Source of the DNA: Denitrobaculum sp965232285
GTDB lineage: Bacteria; Pseudomonadota; Alphaproteobacteria; Kiloniellales; Kiloniellaceae
DNA: 64,000 nt
Reading direction: 5' to 3'
Assembly: GCA_965232285.1 (NCBI GenBank)
Contig: CBDDPL010000004.1
Location: forward strand, 4,092,001 to 4,156,000
Made by a program: the position numbers and the translations under genes. The notes under the pieces are model-generated. The model saw only the letters and a list, made by a program, of their open reading frames with translations, ran no database searches and had not been told where the DNA came from. Within the stretch, counting starts at the first letter, position 1. Every line of letters starts with the position of its first letter. Positions 1 through 6,792 of the stretch are shown here, piece by piece.

Positions 1-1
1 T

Positions 2-697
2 ATGAAACGGACCAGAAGCAGGGCGAACTGGTTGTTTTTCCGGCAGTGGCTGCGCAGCCCCTTTTCGATCGGCGCGGTCATGCCCAGCGGCCGGGAACTG
101 GCACGGGCCATGGCACGGGCCAGTGACAGCGGATCCGGCCGACTGGTCGTCGAACTCGGCGGCGGCACCGGCAACATCACGCAGGCGCTTCTCGACGGCG
201 GCCTGCCGCCCGAACAACTGGTGGTGGTCGAGCGCGACCGGCGCCTGTACCGGGTTCTGACCGCCCGCTTCCCGGGGATCCGTATCCTGAATATGGACGC
301 GCTGCAGGCCCTGAAGGCGCTTAGAGAGGAATACCGGGACGAGGCGTACCAGGACGAGGACTATAAGGGCGGAGAGCACCGCGGCGAGGTCGGATCGGTG
401 GTCTCTGGCCTGCCCCTGCTGTCCATGCCGCCGGAGTTTCAGGAGCAGTTGCTCGAGGAAACTTTCCGCCTGGTTGCACGGGACGGCGATTTCATTCAGT
501 TCACCTACGGCCCCGTCTCGCCGGTCTCTCAGCGTCGGCTTTCAAGCCTGGGACTACGGGCAGAAAAGGTTTCGCGGGCCCGCCTCAACATTCCGCCTGC
601 CTCTGTCTGGCGCTATCTGCGCACCAGCGACTGGCTTCGAAGCTCGCGGGAATCGGCCCAGCGTAACAGCACCGGCGGCCGGGCTTCCGCGGCCTGA
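2..697 (+). CDS. PmtA-like SAM-dependent methyltransferase
   Basis: This 231-residue protein resembles the phospholipid N-methyltransferase / rRNA-dimethylase-like class I methyltransferases. The N-terminal stretch WLFFRQWLRSPFSIGAVMPS is typical of PmtA relatives, and VVELGGGTGNITQALL (about residues 49-64) is the glycine-rich SAM-binding loop, followed by the acidic VVVERD strand. Family members methylate phosphatidylethanolamine towards phosphatidylcholine at the inner membrane; whether this one does so is inference. An acidic insert near residues 108-126 (many Asp, Glu and Tyr) separates the SAM half from the C-terminal half and looks non-standard. The start lies at the second base of the window, so its ribosome-binding site is outside and a longer protein cannot be excluded. 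It runs tail to tail with the AraC gene. Confidence 0.72.
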   Translation: MKRTRSRANWLFFRQWLRSPFSIGAVMPSGRELARAMARASDSGSGRLVVELGGGTGNITQALLDGGLPPEQLVVVERDRRLYRVLTARFPGIRILNMDALQALKALREEYRDEAYQDEDYKGGEHRGEVGSVVSGLPLLSMPPEFQEQLLEETFRLVARDGDFIQFTYGPVSPVSQRRLSSLGLRAEKVSRARLNIPPASVWRYLRTSDWLRSSRESAQRNSTGGRASAA

Positions 698-725
698 CGA
701 GCCGCTTGTCAGCGCCAGCGCCTCT

Positions 726-1640
726 TCAAGCTCCCTCATCGGACTGCTGCTGGAGCCGATAGTCGGCCGGCGACAGTCCGAAAGCATCCCGGAAGGCCCG
801 GCTGAAGTAACTTCTGCTGTCATACCCCACCTGCTCTGCCACCGCCTTGACCGGTGTATCCGAGGTCGCCAGTAGCTGCGCCGCCTGGACTAGGCGCAGT
901 TCGCGCACCAGGTCCATGGGCCCGCGGCCAAAACTCTGCTTGAAATGCTCGGCGAAGCTTGAGCGACTCATCCCCGCGCGCTCGGCCAGGCTTTCCAGGG
1001 AGTGCGGCGCGGCCGGTTGCTTGAAGATATGGCCGGTGGCGGCCCAGAGCCGCTCGTCCTGCGCCGCCGCCATCCAGGGGATGTGACACTCACCGCTCTG
1101 ACAGTGTTCACGCAGCAGCAGGATCAGAAGCTGCTGCATCAGTGCGCGAATCAGCGCCCGGCTGCCGGGCCGGGGCTGTGCGAACTCGTCCAGCACCTGC
1201 TTGAGCGCCGGTCCCAGCCCCTGGTTGCGCGCAAGGTCCGTCACGATCGGCTCATGCAGGTAGTTGAAGACGCCTTCCACCTCCCGGTAGCTGGCCCGGA
1301 TCCGGCCGCAGGTCACCAGGACCCCGCATTCGCCCTCACCGGCCGAGCGATGCGCCCAGTCCGGCGCCAGGGGCCGACAATGTGGCAGTAGTGCGCCACC
1401 CTCGCCGCCCGCGCGCAGCCGGTGCGGCACCGCGGGCGGAATGATGACCACCGTCCCCGCGGGCGCGGCGATATCCGGCCAGGCAGCCACCCGGAAGACG
1501 CCCTGCCCCGCGATCACATAGTGCAGCGTCGCCCGGTCCTGGCAACCGACGTCCAGCCGCCCTTCGCCCCGGACCTCGCAGAGCGCGAAGGGGTCGACAT
1601 CGACGACCAGTCCGTCAAGGACGCGATCCAGACTCAGCAT
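726..1640 (-). CDS. AraC-family transcriptional regulator with cupin sensor domain
   Basis: The 304-residue protein has an N-terminal cupin-type effector domain (motifs HYVIAGQGVFRV and IIPPAVPHRL) and a C-terminal pair of AraC helix-turn-helix motifs (LAERAGMSRSSFAEHFKQSF, then VAEQVGYDSRSYFSRAF and GLSPADYR). The frame stays open upstream to 1751, but the family pattern starts at the Met of MLSLDRVLDG, so I chose 1640. It is divergent from the Tat-exported isochorismatase-family gene 170 bp away, the usual arrangement for a local activator; the regulatory link is inferred. The ligand is unknown. Confidence 0.85.
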   Translation of the reverse strand: MLSLDRVLDGLVVDVDPFALCEVRGEGRLDVGCQDRATLHYVIAGQGVFRVAAWPDIAAPAGTVVIIPPAVPHRLRAGGEGGALLPHCRPLAPDWAHRSAGEGECGVLVTCGRIRASYREVEGVFNYLHEPIVTDLARNQGLGPALKQVLDEFAQPRPGSRALIRALMQQLLILLLREHCQSGECHIPWMAAAQDERLWAATGHIFKQPAAPHSLESLAERAGMSRSSFAEHFKQSFGRGPMDLVRELRLVQAAQLLATSDTPVKAVAEQVGYDSRSYFSRAFRDAFGLSPADYRLQQQSDEGA

Positions 1641-1810
1641 TCCCGCACTCCACTTCCGTCCCGCTCCCGGTGAAATCAGCGCGCTTACGTTCCGGCAGAT
1701 TCGCGCTGCGCGCAAGCAGGCCCGGACGATCGGGCACACCTTAGCGACCAAAAGGCACCGGGGGCCGCCTAGCTTTTGATAACACCATCAATCAACAGAA
1801 GGATTTCCCA

Positions 1811-2647
1811 ATGTCATGCTGTGATCATCACTCGGAAGAGGGTAAGAAACTCGGCCGCCGGGACATGTTGAAGGCCAGCGCCGTCGCGGCGACCGCCGTT
1901 GCGGCTTCCGCCGGTTTCGCCGCCGCCGCCAAGGCCGGTGACGTGAGTGCCTATGCGGATCCGGCCGAGGGCGTTCTACCCGAGACCGATGTCGCCGTCT
2001 CCCTGAACGACACCGCGCTGGTTGTCGTCGACCCGCAGATCGACTTCCTCAGCCCGAAGGGCGTGACCTGGAAGGTGGTGGGCGAAAGCGTCACCGAGCA
2101 CAACACGGTCCCCAACATCGGCCGCCTCTTCAAGGCCGCCAAGGATTCCGGCATGACCGTGGCGATCTCGCCGCACTACTACTACCCGACCGACCATGGC
2201 TGGAAGTTCGAAGGACCGCTGGAGAAGCTGATGCATGCCATCGGCATGTTCGACCGCAAGGGGCCGCTAGATCTCGAGGGTTTCGACGGCTCAGGCGCCG
2301 ACTTCATGCCGGAGTTCAAGGAGTACATCAATGACGGCAAGACCATCATCGCCAGCCCGCACAAAGTCTATGGCCCCGAGGTCAACGACCTGAGCCTGCA
2401 GCTCCGTAAAGCCGGGGTCAGCAAGGTCATCCTGGCCGGCATGTCCGCCAACCTCTGCGTCCAGGCGCACCTCTACGAGCTGCTGGAGCAGGGCTACGAA
2501 GTTGCCGTGGTCCGCGATGCCACCGCAGGCGCGAAGCTGCCGGAGGGTGACGGCTACCTGGCGGCGCTGATCAACTTCCGCTACGTCGCCAACGCCCTCT
2601 GGTCGACCGACGACGCGGTCCAGCGCATCCAGAAGGCCGGCGCCTGA
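1811..2647 (+). CDS. Tat-exported isochorismatase-family cysteine hydrolase
   Basis: This 278-residue protein begins with a Cys/His-rich stretch and a twin-arginine signal (GRRDMLKASA, residues 15-24) followed by a long Ala-rich hydrophobic region to about residue 43, so export by Tat is predicted. The mature part is an isochorismatase-like fold with the triad Asp74 (VVVDPQIDFL), Lys185 (SPHKVYGP) and Cys216 (MSANLCVQAH). The family hydrolyses isochorismate, nicotinamide or related amides; the substrate here is not evident. Cytoplasmic members are the rule, so periplasmic targeting is notable. AAGGA eight bases upstream supports the start. A hairpin follows the stop codon. Confidence 0.85.
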   Translation: MSCCDHHSEEGKKLGRRDMLKASAVAATAVAASAGFAAAAKAGDVSAYADPAEGVLPETDVAVSLNDTALVVVDPQIDFLSPKGVTWKVVGESVTEHNTVPNIGRLFKAAKDSGMTVAISPHYYYPTDHGWKFEGPLEKLMHAIGMFDRKGPLDLEGFDGSGADFMPEFKEYINDGKTIIASPHKVYGPEVNDLSLQLRKAGVSKVILAGMSANLCVQAHLYELLEQGYEVAVVRDATAGAKLPEGDGYLAALINFRYVANALWSTDDAVQRIQKAGA

Positions 2648-2661
2648 CTGTCCTGATGAAA

Positions 2662-2687
2662 AAGGCGGGTCCTGCGGGGCCCGCCTT
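2662..2687 (+). terminator. Hairpin after the isochorismatase-family gene
   Basis: AAGGCGGGTCC at 2662-2672 pairs with GGGCCCGCCTT at 2677-2687 (one G-T pair) around a 4-base loop. It lies 14 bases after the stop codon. There is no long T tract, so termination is probable rather than certain. Confidence 0.6.
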
Positions 2688-2776
2688 GAGATGTTCCTTG
2701 ATATTGGAACCCGGGTGCGTGCAACCGCTCGCACCCGCTTTATCGCCGGCAAACCCCGAAAATCAGCACCGGATCG

Positions 2777-2854
2777 GGCGCTCAGGAGAGTCAGGCGCTC
2801 GGGAGAGTCAGGCGTTCAGGGAAATCAGGCGTTCAGGGAAATCAGGCGTTCAGG
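2777..2854. repeat. 17-bp tandem repeat, about 4.5 copies
   Basis: Units GGCGCTCAGGAGAGTCA, GGCGCTCGGGAGAGTCA, then GGCGTTCAGGGAAATCA twice, and a partial fifth copy occupy 2777-2854 head to tail. The array begins just after the hairpin of the upstream gene. Its last units overlap the 3' end of the small minus-strand gene, so each copy carries that gene's stop-codon region (CTGAACGCCTGA on the minus strand). It looks like slippage expansion of the gene end. Confidence 0.85.
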
Positions 2855-3147
2855 GCTTGGCCATGGACCCGTTCCGGCTGAACCGAGATCTGGTCCTTGT
2901 TGGTCGCCACGATCGAGCGCGGCGCGTTGTTCAGGCGGTCCCAATGGGCATGGGTCACGCCCTGCGCGACCAACGCGGCCTTGACCTCGCGCCAGATCTC
3001 CGGCGTCACCTGCCCGCTGCCGCCGATCAGTTCGGCCCAGTCGCCCCGCCGGTTGATCGTGCAGGAAAAGTCGTATGCATCGCCATGTTCTGTGAAATTT
3101 CTGCCGGCGCGGATGACCCCGGTCACCCATTCAATCTCTGCTGCCAT
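2842..3147 (-). CDS. Small protein of unknown function
   Basis: The 101-residue product starts MAAEIEWVTG and shows no signal peptide, membrane segment or motif I recognise. The longer frame to 3237 was rejected because the upstream part has poor composition; an AGAGCAG stretch precedes the chosen ATG. The last codons (Gln-Ala-Leu-Asn-Ala-stop) lie inside the 17-bp tandem repeat. No function is proposed. Confidence 0.55.
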   Translation of the reverse strand: MAAEIEWVTGVIRAGRNFTEHGDAYDFSCTINRRGDWAELIGGSGQVTPEIWREVKAALVAQGVTHAHWDRLNNAPRSIVATNKDQISVQPERVHGQALNA

Positions 3148-3382
3148 CGTCTGCTCTGAGTCTCTCGAATGCAAATACCTGTTCCCGGATGTCGTGGGGG
3201 CCGTTACGCCACCACCATCTTGACGTGGTCTCGGCACTGGCCCGCCAGCAGCACTCGCTGGAACTGGGGATAGTTTGCATTGCGGATATTAACCAAGGCT
3301 TTCCGCAGCGGTGGCAAACTTGTGTCAAGAACTCCGGGATACAGGTTTACAGCAGGTTTTCCCTGCGGCTGACGGCGGGAAC

Positions 3383-3808
3383 TTATTGCACAGGCAGTGA
3401 ACCTGTTGACGGTGCCGCCTCTTCGCAGCCTTTGAAATGAGACAGCGCTGCCAGCTTATCTAGCCGGAGCTGCATTTCATCGAGCTTTTCTCTCTCTTCT
3501 TCCTTGCGGTCTATAGCCAGAGCAGCGGGAGGGAACAGTACGGCGGAGAGGTAACCCGCCGTCTGCTCCTCTTGCCGCGAACTCGTAATCTGTTGTTCCA
3601 AAGTCTTGTAACGGCCCGCTATGCCGGCTTTTTCGGCTGCGATGTCCTGGCAGGTTGCATCCAGATCTGCCTGCTCAAAGTCCTCCGCGGAGGCCGGCTG
3701 AGCATTGACCGACGCATAATCCGGTGGCAGCTCCGTCGCAGACCGGGCACAGCCGGACAAACCAACGCAAATGCAGACCGCTAAGCCGACCTTAGTCCGT
3801 AAAAGCAA
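3383..3808 (-). CDS. Small lipoprotein with coiled-coil-like region
   Basis: The 141-residue product has a lipoprotein signal (VGLAVCICVGLSGC, lipobox Cys at residue 20). The mature part is charged and probably helical, rich in Glu, Lys and Gln (KTLEQQITSSRQEEQ and KEEEREKLDEMQLRLDKL), with a short hydrophobic segment (YLSAVLFPPAALAI) between the helices. A further Cys pair (residues about 53 and 129) could form a disulphide. It overlaps the end of the upstream lipoprotein gene by 17 bases, so the two are translationally coupled. Function is unknown. Confidence 0.75.
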   Translation of the reverse strand: MLLRTKVGLAVCICVGLSGCARSATELPPDYASVNAQPASAEDFEQADLDATCQDIAAEKAGIAGRYKTLEQQITSSRQEEQTAGYLSAVLFPPAALAIDRKEEEREKLDEMQLRLDKLAALSHFKGCEEAAPSTGSLPVQ

Positions 3809-4199
3809 TGGCGCGCCCCTTTCCGTCCAAAGACCCCCAGCTTGTCAGGGCCACACCGACCGTGCCGTAACGCACCAGTATCACGGCATCCGCCCCGAGT
3901 TCCGCGGCCTCCTCCCTGAGTTTCTCGTCAACCAGTTCGGGCGTCGGGTCCGGATGAAACAATGTGGTCTTATTGACGGTCACATCGATATCGCCAATGA
4001 CCCGATAAGGCCGGTCGGTCACATCGTCCTTGGTAATGATGATATCGACGGGATTGGTCTTTTCGGCTTCAGCGCTGCTTTGCTTTGCGCTTGTGCCTTC
4101 GGCGCCCGGAGCCGGATCGACCTTTGCAGTCGACCAGGTCGCACAACCAGACAGCAGGAGCGCTGCCGCCAGGATGGCTACATGACGAATCTTAAACAT
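3792..4199 (-). CDS. Lipoprotein, YbjQ/DUF4156-like domain
   Basis: The 135-residue product has a clear lipoprotein signal (ILAAALLLSGC, Cys at 19). The mature C-terminal half, with RPYRVIGDIDVTV and LREEAAELGADAVILVRYG, resembles the small alpha/beta domain of YbjQ/DUF4156-type lipoproteins, where a conserved Ala-x-x-Leu-Gly-Ala-Asp-Ala-Val motif recurs. The molecular role of these domains is not known. It is the first gene of a two-gene unit with the next, overlapping lipoprotein. Confidence 0.75.
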   Translation of the reverse strand: MFKIRHVAILAAALLLSGCATWSTAKVDPAPGAEGTSAKQSSAEAEKTNPVDIIITKDDVTDRPYRVIGDIDVTVNKTTLFHPDPTPELVDEKLREEAAELGADAVILVRYGTVGVALTSWGSLDGKGRAIAFTD

Positions 4200-4683
4200 A
4201 AACCCCCAACAGAAATGGCAAAAAATGCCGTTGCACCATCACGCCGAGTGCTTTTCCCTCAATCGGCATGGTGGATAATGTACCTCGTCGTTACTACGAT
4301 GTCATCGCCAAATACATCGCTACGTTGATTTTTTGCCGATACTATTTATCGCTTTGCGCGTTAGCTTGAATGCTTGACCTTGGTTCTTTTGATCAGGTTC
4401 GCCTGCCGACTTAGACGCCCAGCTTTAAGTTGAACCAAACAAAGCAAAAATTACGTTATTGGATTTTGCCTATCACACATCACCAGTCATTAAGAGAAGG
4501 CGTTGCAAAGCCTCCAACAGCGCCCGGACGAGAAAGATCCCGAGGCAAACGACCAGCTCGGAGAGACCGCTGCAGGGACAAAACCAGCCTAAACAGCAGG
4601 CTTGCCGTGCGACACACCCCCTGACCGCCCTGCTTGCACTCGCAATGCTTCTCGGAAGATCGCGCTAAGTATTTGAAATGAAA
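4200..4683. other. Intergenic region without a recognisable gene
   Basis: This 484-base stretch lies upstream of the lipoprotein pair and downstream of tRNA-Leu. The first 250 bases are less GC-rich than the neighbours and probably contain the lipoprotein promoter. Short open frames here look like chance frames. I see no gene or repeat. Confidence 0.5.
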
Positions 4684-4770
4684 TGGTGCCCCCGGCCTGA
4701 CTCGAACAGGCACGCCCGTGAAGGCAACAGATTTTGAGTCTGCCGCGTCTACCAATTCCGCCACGGGGGC
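4684..4770 (-). tRNA. tRNA-Leu (CAA)
   Basis: An 87-base class II tRNA on the minus strand. The acceptor stem GCCCCCG pairs with CGGGGGC followed by A and an encoded CCA. The anticodon loop CTCAAAA gives anticodon CAA (Leu, codon UUG). A long variable arm (TGCCTTCACGGGCG) and the T-loop GTTCGAGTC are present. Confidence 0.95.
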
Positions 4771-5374
4771 CGGATTCGCGCATGATAATCATGGCGGCTG
4801 GCTTGGCAACAGGACTTTGCGGGCCAGCGGCCGATTCTTGCATAGCCCGGGGCCGCGGGAAGAGATCTGCCCGCAACGGCGTCTGCGCAGAACCAAATCG
4901 CGGGCCGGGACCACAGGAAAGTGTGGTGCGCACTCGGTCAGGTCGTGCCGGACTGGTGATACCGGACTCCGGGAAAAAGCCCAAAACGACTCTCGCTGAA
5001 CTTCCGGTAGAAGGACCCGAGACTCAGAACGCATTGTAAATTGGTCTCATGAGTTTCTTGAGGATTTAAGTAGCTCTCGCACCACGAGTTGAGGTACAAC
5101 TTAGTTAAAGGCTGTGGATTGTTGTGCAACATTTTCGGTATTTCAGTGACTTAGCCAGCAGGCTTTGCGGGGATAGTCCCCGGGGTCGAAAGAATGTCAC
5201 GAAGATGCCGGTTGGGCGGCACTATGGTTATGATTTGAGGCAGTGCGGTCGTTACTTGGTTGTTAGAGTGCAAGAAACCCCCAAAACGGACTCATGTCGC
5301 GGATACAGGCCGCGGGTTGGGAAACCCTTGGGGGTGCGAGTAATAGAGCGCCCATATTGGAGCTATGTAATAGA
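4771..5374. other. Long leader/intergenic region upstream of the cold-shock gene
   Basis: About 600 bases separate tRNA-Leu from the cold-shock gene. The part from about 5040 is less GC-rich. Its last 100 bases hold a nested set of stems listed separately. Long structured 5' leaders are typical of cspA-type mRNAs, so part of this region is probably transcribed; no promoter could be fixed by eye. Confidence 0.5.
5277..5335 (+). promoter_or_regulatory. Candidate structured 5' leader (three-way junction) of the cold-shock mRNA
   Basis: ACCCCCAA (5277-5284) pairs perfectly with TTGGGGGT (5328-5335). Enclosed are CGCGG/CCGCG (5298-5302 with 5310-5314) and GGTT/AACC (5315-5318 with 5323-5326). Together they make a three-stem junction ending 40 bases before the ATG. 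The position suggests a temperature- or structure-dependent control element; this is inference. Confidence 0.4.
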
Positions 5375-5920
5375 ATGAACACCCATCGCAATTCTGATCG
5401 GATGGACGTGACCCACCGAGAAGTCACTGCAGTGGTGAAGTGGTTTAATCCGACAAAGGGCTTTGGCTTCGTTCAGTTGAGCGACGGTTCTCCGGATGCG
5501 TTTCTTCACATTTCCGCCGTAGAGCGCGCCGGTCATCGCGATCTTCCCGACGGCACGACCTTGGTCTGTGACCTCTCTGCCGGCCAGAAAGGCCCGCAGG
5601 TTGCGCACATCCACCACATCGAGTCCATGCCGGACGCACCGCCGCGCAGCGGTGGCTTCGGCGGTGGTGGTGGCGGCGGCTACGGCGGCGGCTTCGACGA
5701 TACCGGTAACGACGAGGTGATCGAAGGCTCGGTGAAGTTCTTCAACGCCGAGAAGGGCTTCGGTTTCGTCGCACCGGATAATGGTGGCAAGGACGTCTTC
5801 GTGTCGGCCCGGACCCTTGAGCGAGCGGGCGTCATGACCCTGGAACCCGACACCCGGGTCCGTATGACCACCCGTATGGGCCAGAAAGGCCCGATGGCCT
5901 CAAGCGTCGAAGTCCTTTAA
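5375..5920 (+). CDS. Cold-shock protein with two cold-shock domains
   Basis: The 181-residue product has two cold-shock domains joined by a Gly-rich linker. The first contains VVKWFNPTKGFGFVQL (RNP1-like) and DAFLHISAV. The second contains VKFFNAEKGFGFVAPD and DVFVSARTL, where the usual Phe-Leu-His/Ile-His motif is altered to Phe-Val-Ser. Such double-domain proteins are common in Alphaproteobacteria and bind single-stranded nucleic acid as RNA chaperones. The frame is open to 5294, but that part overlaps the structured leader; I chose the ATG at 5375, with GGAG about 12 bases upstream. The ATG at 5402 is an alternative. Confidence 0.88.
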   Translation: MNTHRNSDRMDVTHREVTAVVKWFNPTKGFGFVQLSDGSPDAFLHISAVERAGHRDLPDGTTLVCDLSAGQKGPQVAHIHHIESMPDAPPRSGGFGGGGGGGYGGGFDDTGNDEVIEGSVKFFNAEKGFGFVAPDNGGKDVFVSARTLERAGVMTLEPDTRVRMTTRMGQKGPMASSVEVL

Positions 5921-5983
5921 CGCCGCCGAAGCAGCGGCGAACGGCTCGCGGGGAAGCAGCCCCGTTCCCTGTTCTCCAGGTAG

Positions 5984-6093
5984 GAGTGTTCGTTTTTGCG
6001 CCTGATTTCTGCAGGCCACAAAGAAGGCTATGCAAGCCAAAGCTATAGCGGGACAAACACTCACCACCCTGGGCGCCTGAAGGCGCCTTTTTT
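5984..6093 (+). ncRNA. Candidate structured small RNA or mRNA tail after the cold-shock gene
   Basis: GAGTGTT (5984-5990) pairs with AACACTC (6056-6062) and encloses GCCTG/CAGGC (6000-6004 with 6012-6016), GGCT/AGCC (6026-6029 with 6035-6038) and the palindrome GCTATAGC (6042-6049). A strong intrinsic terminator follows directly. It could be an independent small RNA or a processed 3' end of the csp mRNA. No known family was recognised. Confidence 0.35.
6071..6093 (+). terminator. Intrinsic terminator
   Basis: GGCGCC (6072-6077), loop TGAA and GGCGCC (6082-6087) are followed by six T residues (6088-6093). This is the clearest Rho-independent terminator in the window and ends the cold-shock transcript or the candidate small RNA. 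Confidence 0.85.
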
Positions 6094-6165
6094 ATTTCCG
6101 GGATCTTTTGAAGTCAGCGTCCCGATGATCCGCTGGCCACCGACACCCCCCTTCTTCATGCCGTC

Positions 6166-6576
6166 CTATTGCAGGGGACCGGCTTCAGGCGCTTCTTCCA
6201 GGGAAAGAGGAGAAACGTTGCAGGGCCCGGCCTGGTGATGGACCATGCGCCATTCGCCTGCTTCCCGGGCAAAGAAATTGGTCGCGACCAGCACAGAGTC
6301 ACCCACCTTTTCATAGCAGACGACGAAGGCGGAATCCCGGCTGCAGATGAAGGCCTGGGCGCCATGGCAGGAGACCTCTGGCGCATCGGGGTTCGACAGA
6401 ATGGCCTGCCAGGAGTCGAGCACCTCTTCGCGTCCGGCGATGGCCGGCCAGCCGGGATGAGCGCAGGCCACCGGCAAGCGGTCGGCCCAGAGCCGCGCCA
6501 TCATGGTCAAGTCCCGCTGCCGGAAGACATGATAGAAGCTTTCGTTCAGGAACAGGACCTCGGCTTCGGTATTCAT
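6166..6576 (-). CDS. NTF2-like (SnoaL-type) fold protein
   Basis: The 136-residue product has the pattern of the NTF2-like superfamily: an N-terminal helix (LNESFYHVFRQRDLTMMARLW), a central region with WQAIL, and C-terminal strands ending in WRMVHHQAGP. Related stand-alone proteins are small cone-shaped domains used as binding or catalytic pockets; the ligand is unknown. The ATG at 6576 is preceded by GGAGA, which favours it over the upstream frame to 6603. Confidence 0.75.
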   Translation of the reverse strand: MNTEAEVLFLNESFYHVFRQRDLTMMARLWADRLPVACAHPGWPAIAGREEVLDSWQAILSNPDAPEVSCHGAQAFICSRDSAFVVCYEKVGDSVLVATNFFAREAGEWRMVHHQAGPCNVSPLSLEEAPEAGPLQ

Positions 6577-6792
6577 GCTGTATCTCCCCGGCGTGCGCCG
6601 CACCGCGGCGCCGCAGTGGCGGCACCGGAGCAGGATCTTTCCTGACGGAAGTTGTCAGAGGATCAGGCCCGACAAGAGCATAGCAGGTTCGGACCTGCTT
6701 GCCCCGGCCTTCTCGCAGCGCTGCGACACCCGGTCACGATACGAACCAACACCGGAAAGGCATGAGCGGAAAAGCGGGTGCGAAAACCGCTG

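Noticed and set aside
2777..2854. Possible CRISPR array
   Set aside because: The units are directly adjacent with no spacers and no cas genes are near.
3131..3440. Short frames between the small unknown gene and the lipoprotein gene
   Set aside because: No start signal, poor composition and no recognisable motif on either strand.
4430..4668. Two short plus-strand frames next to tRNA-Leu
   Set aside because: They overlap each other in different frames, lack ribosome-binding sites and read towards the tRNA without any family pattern.
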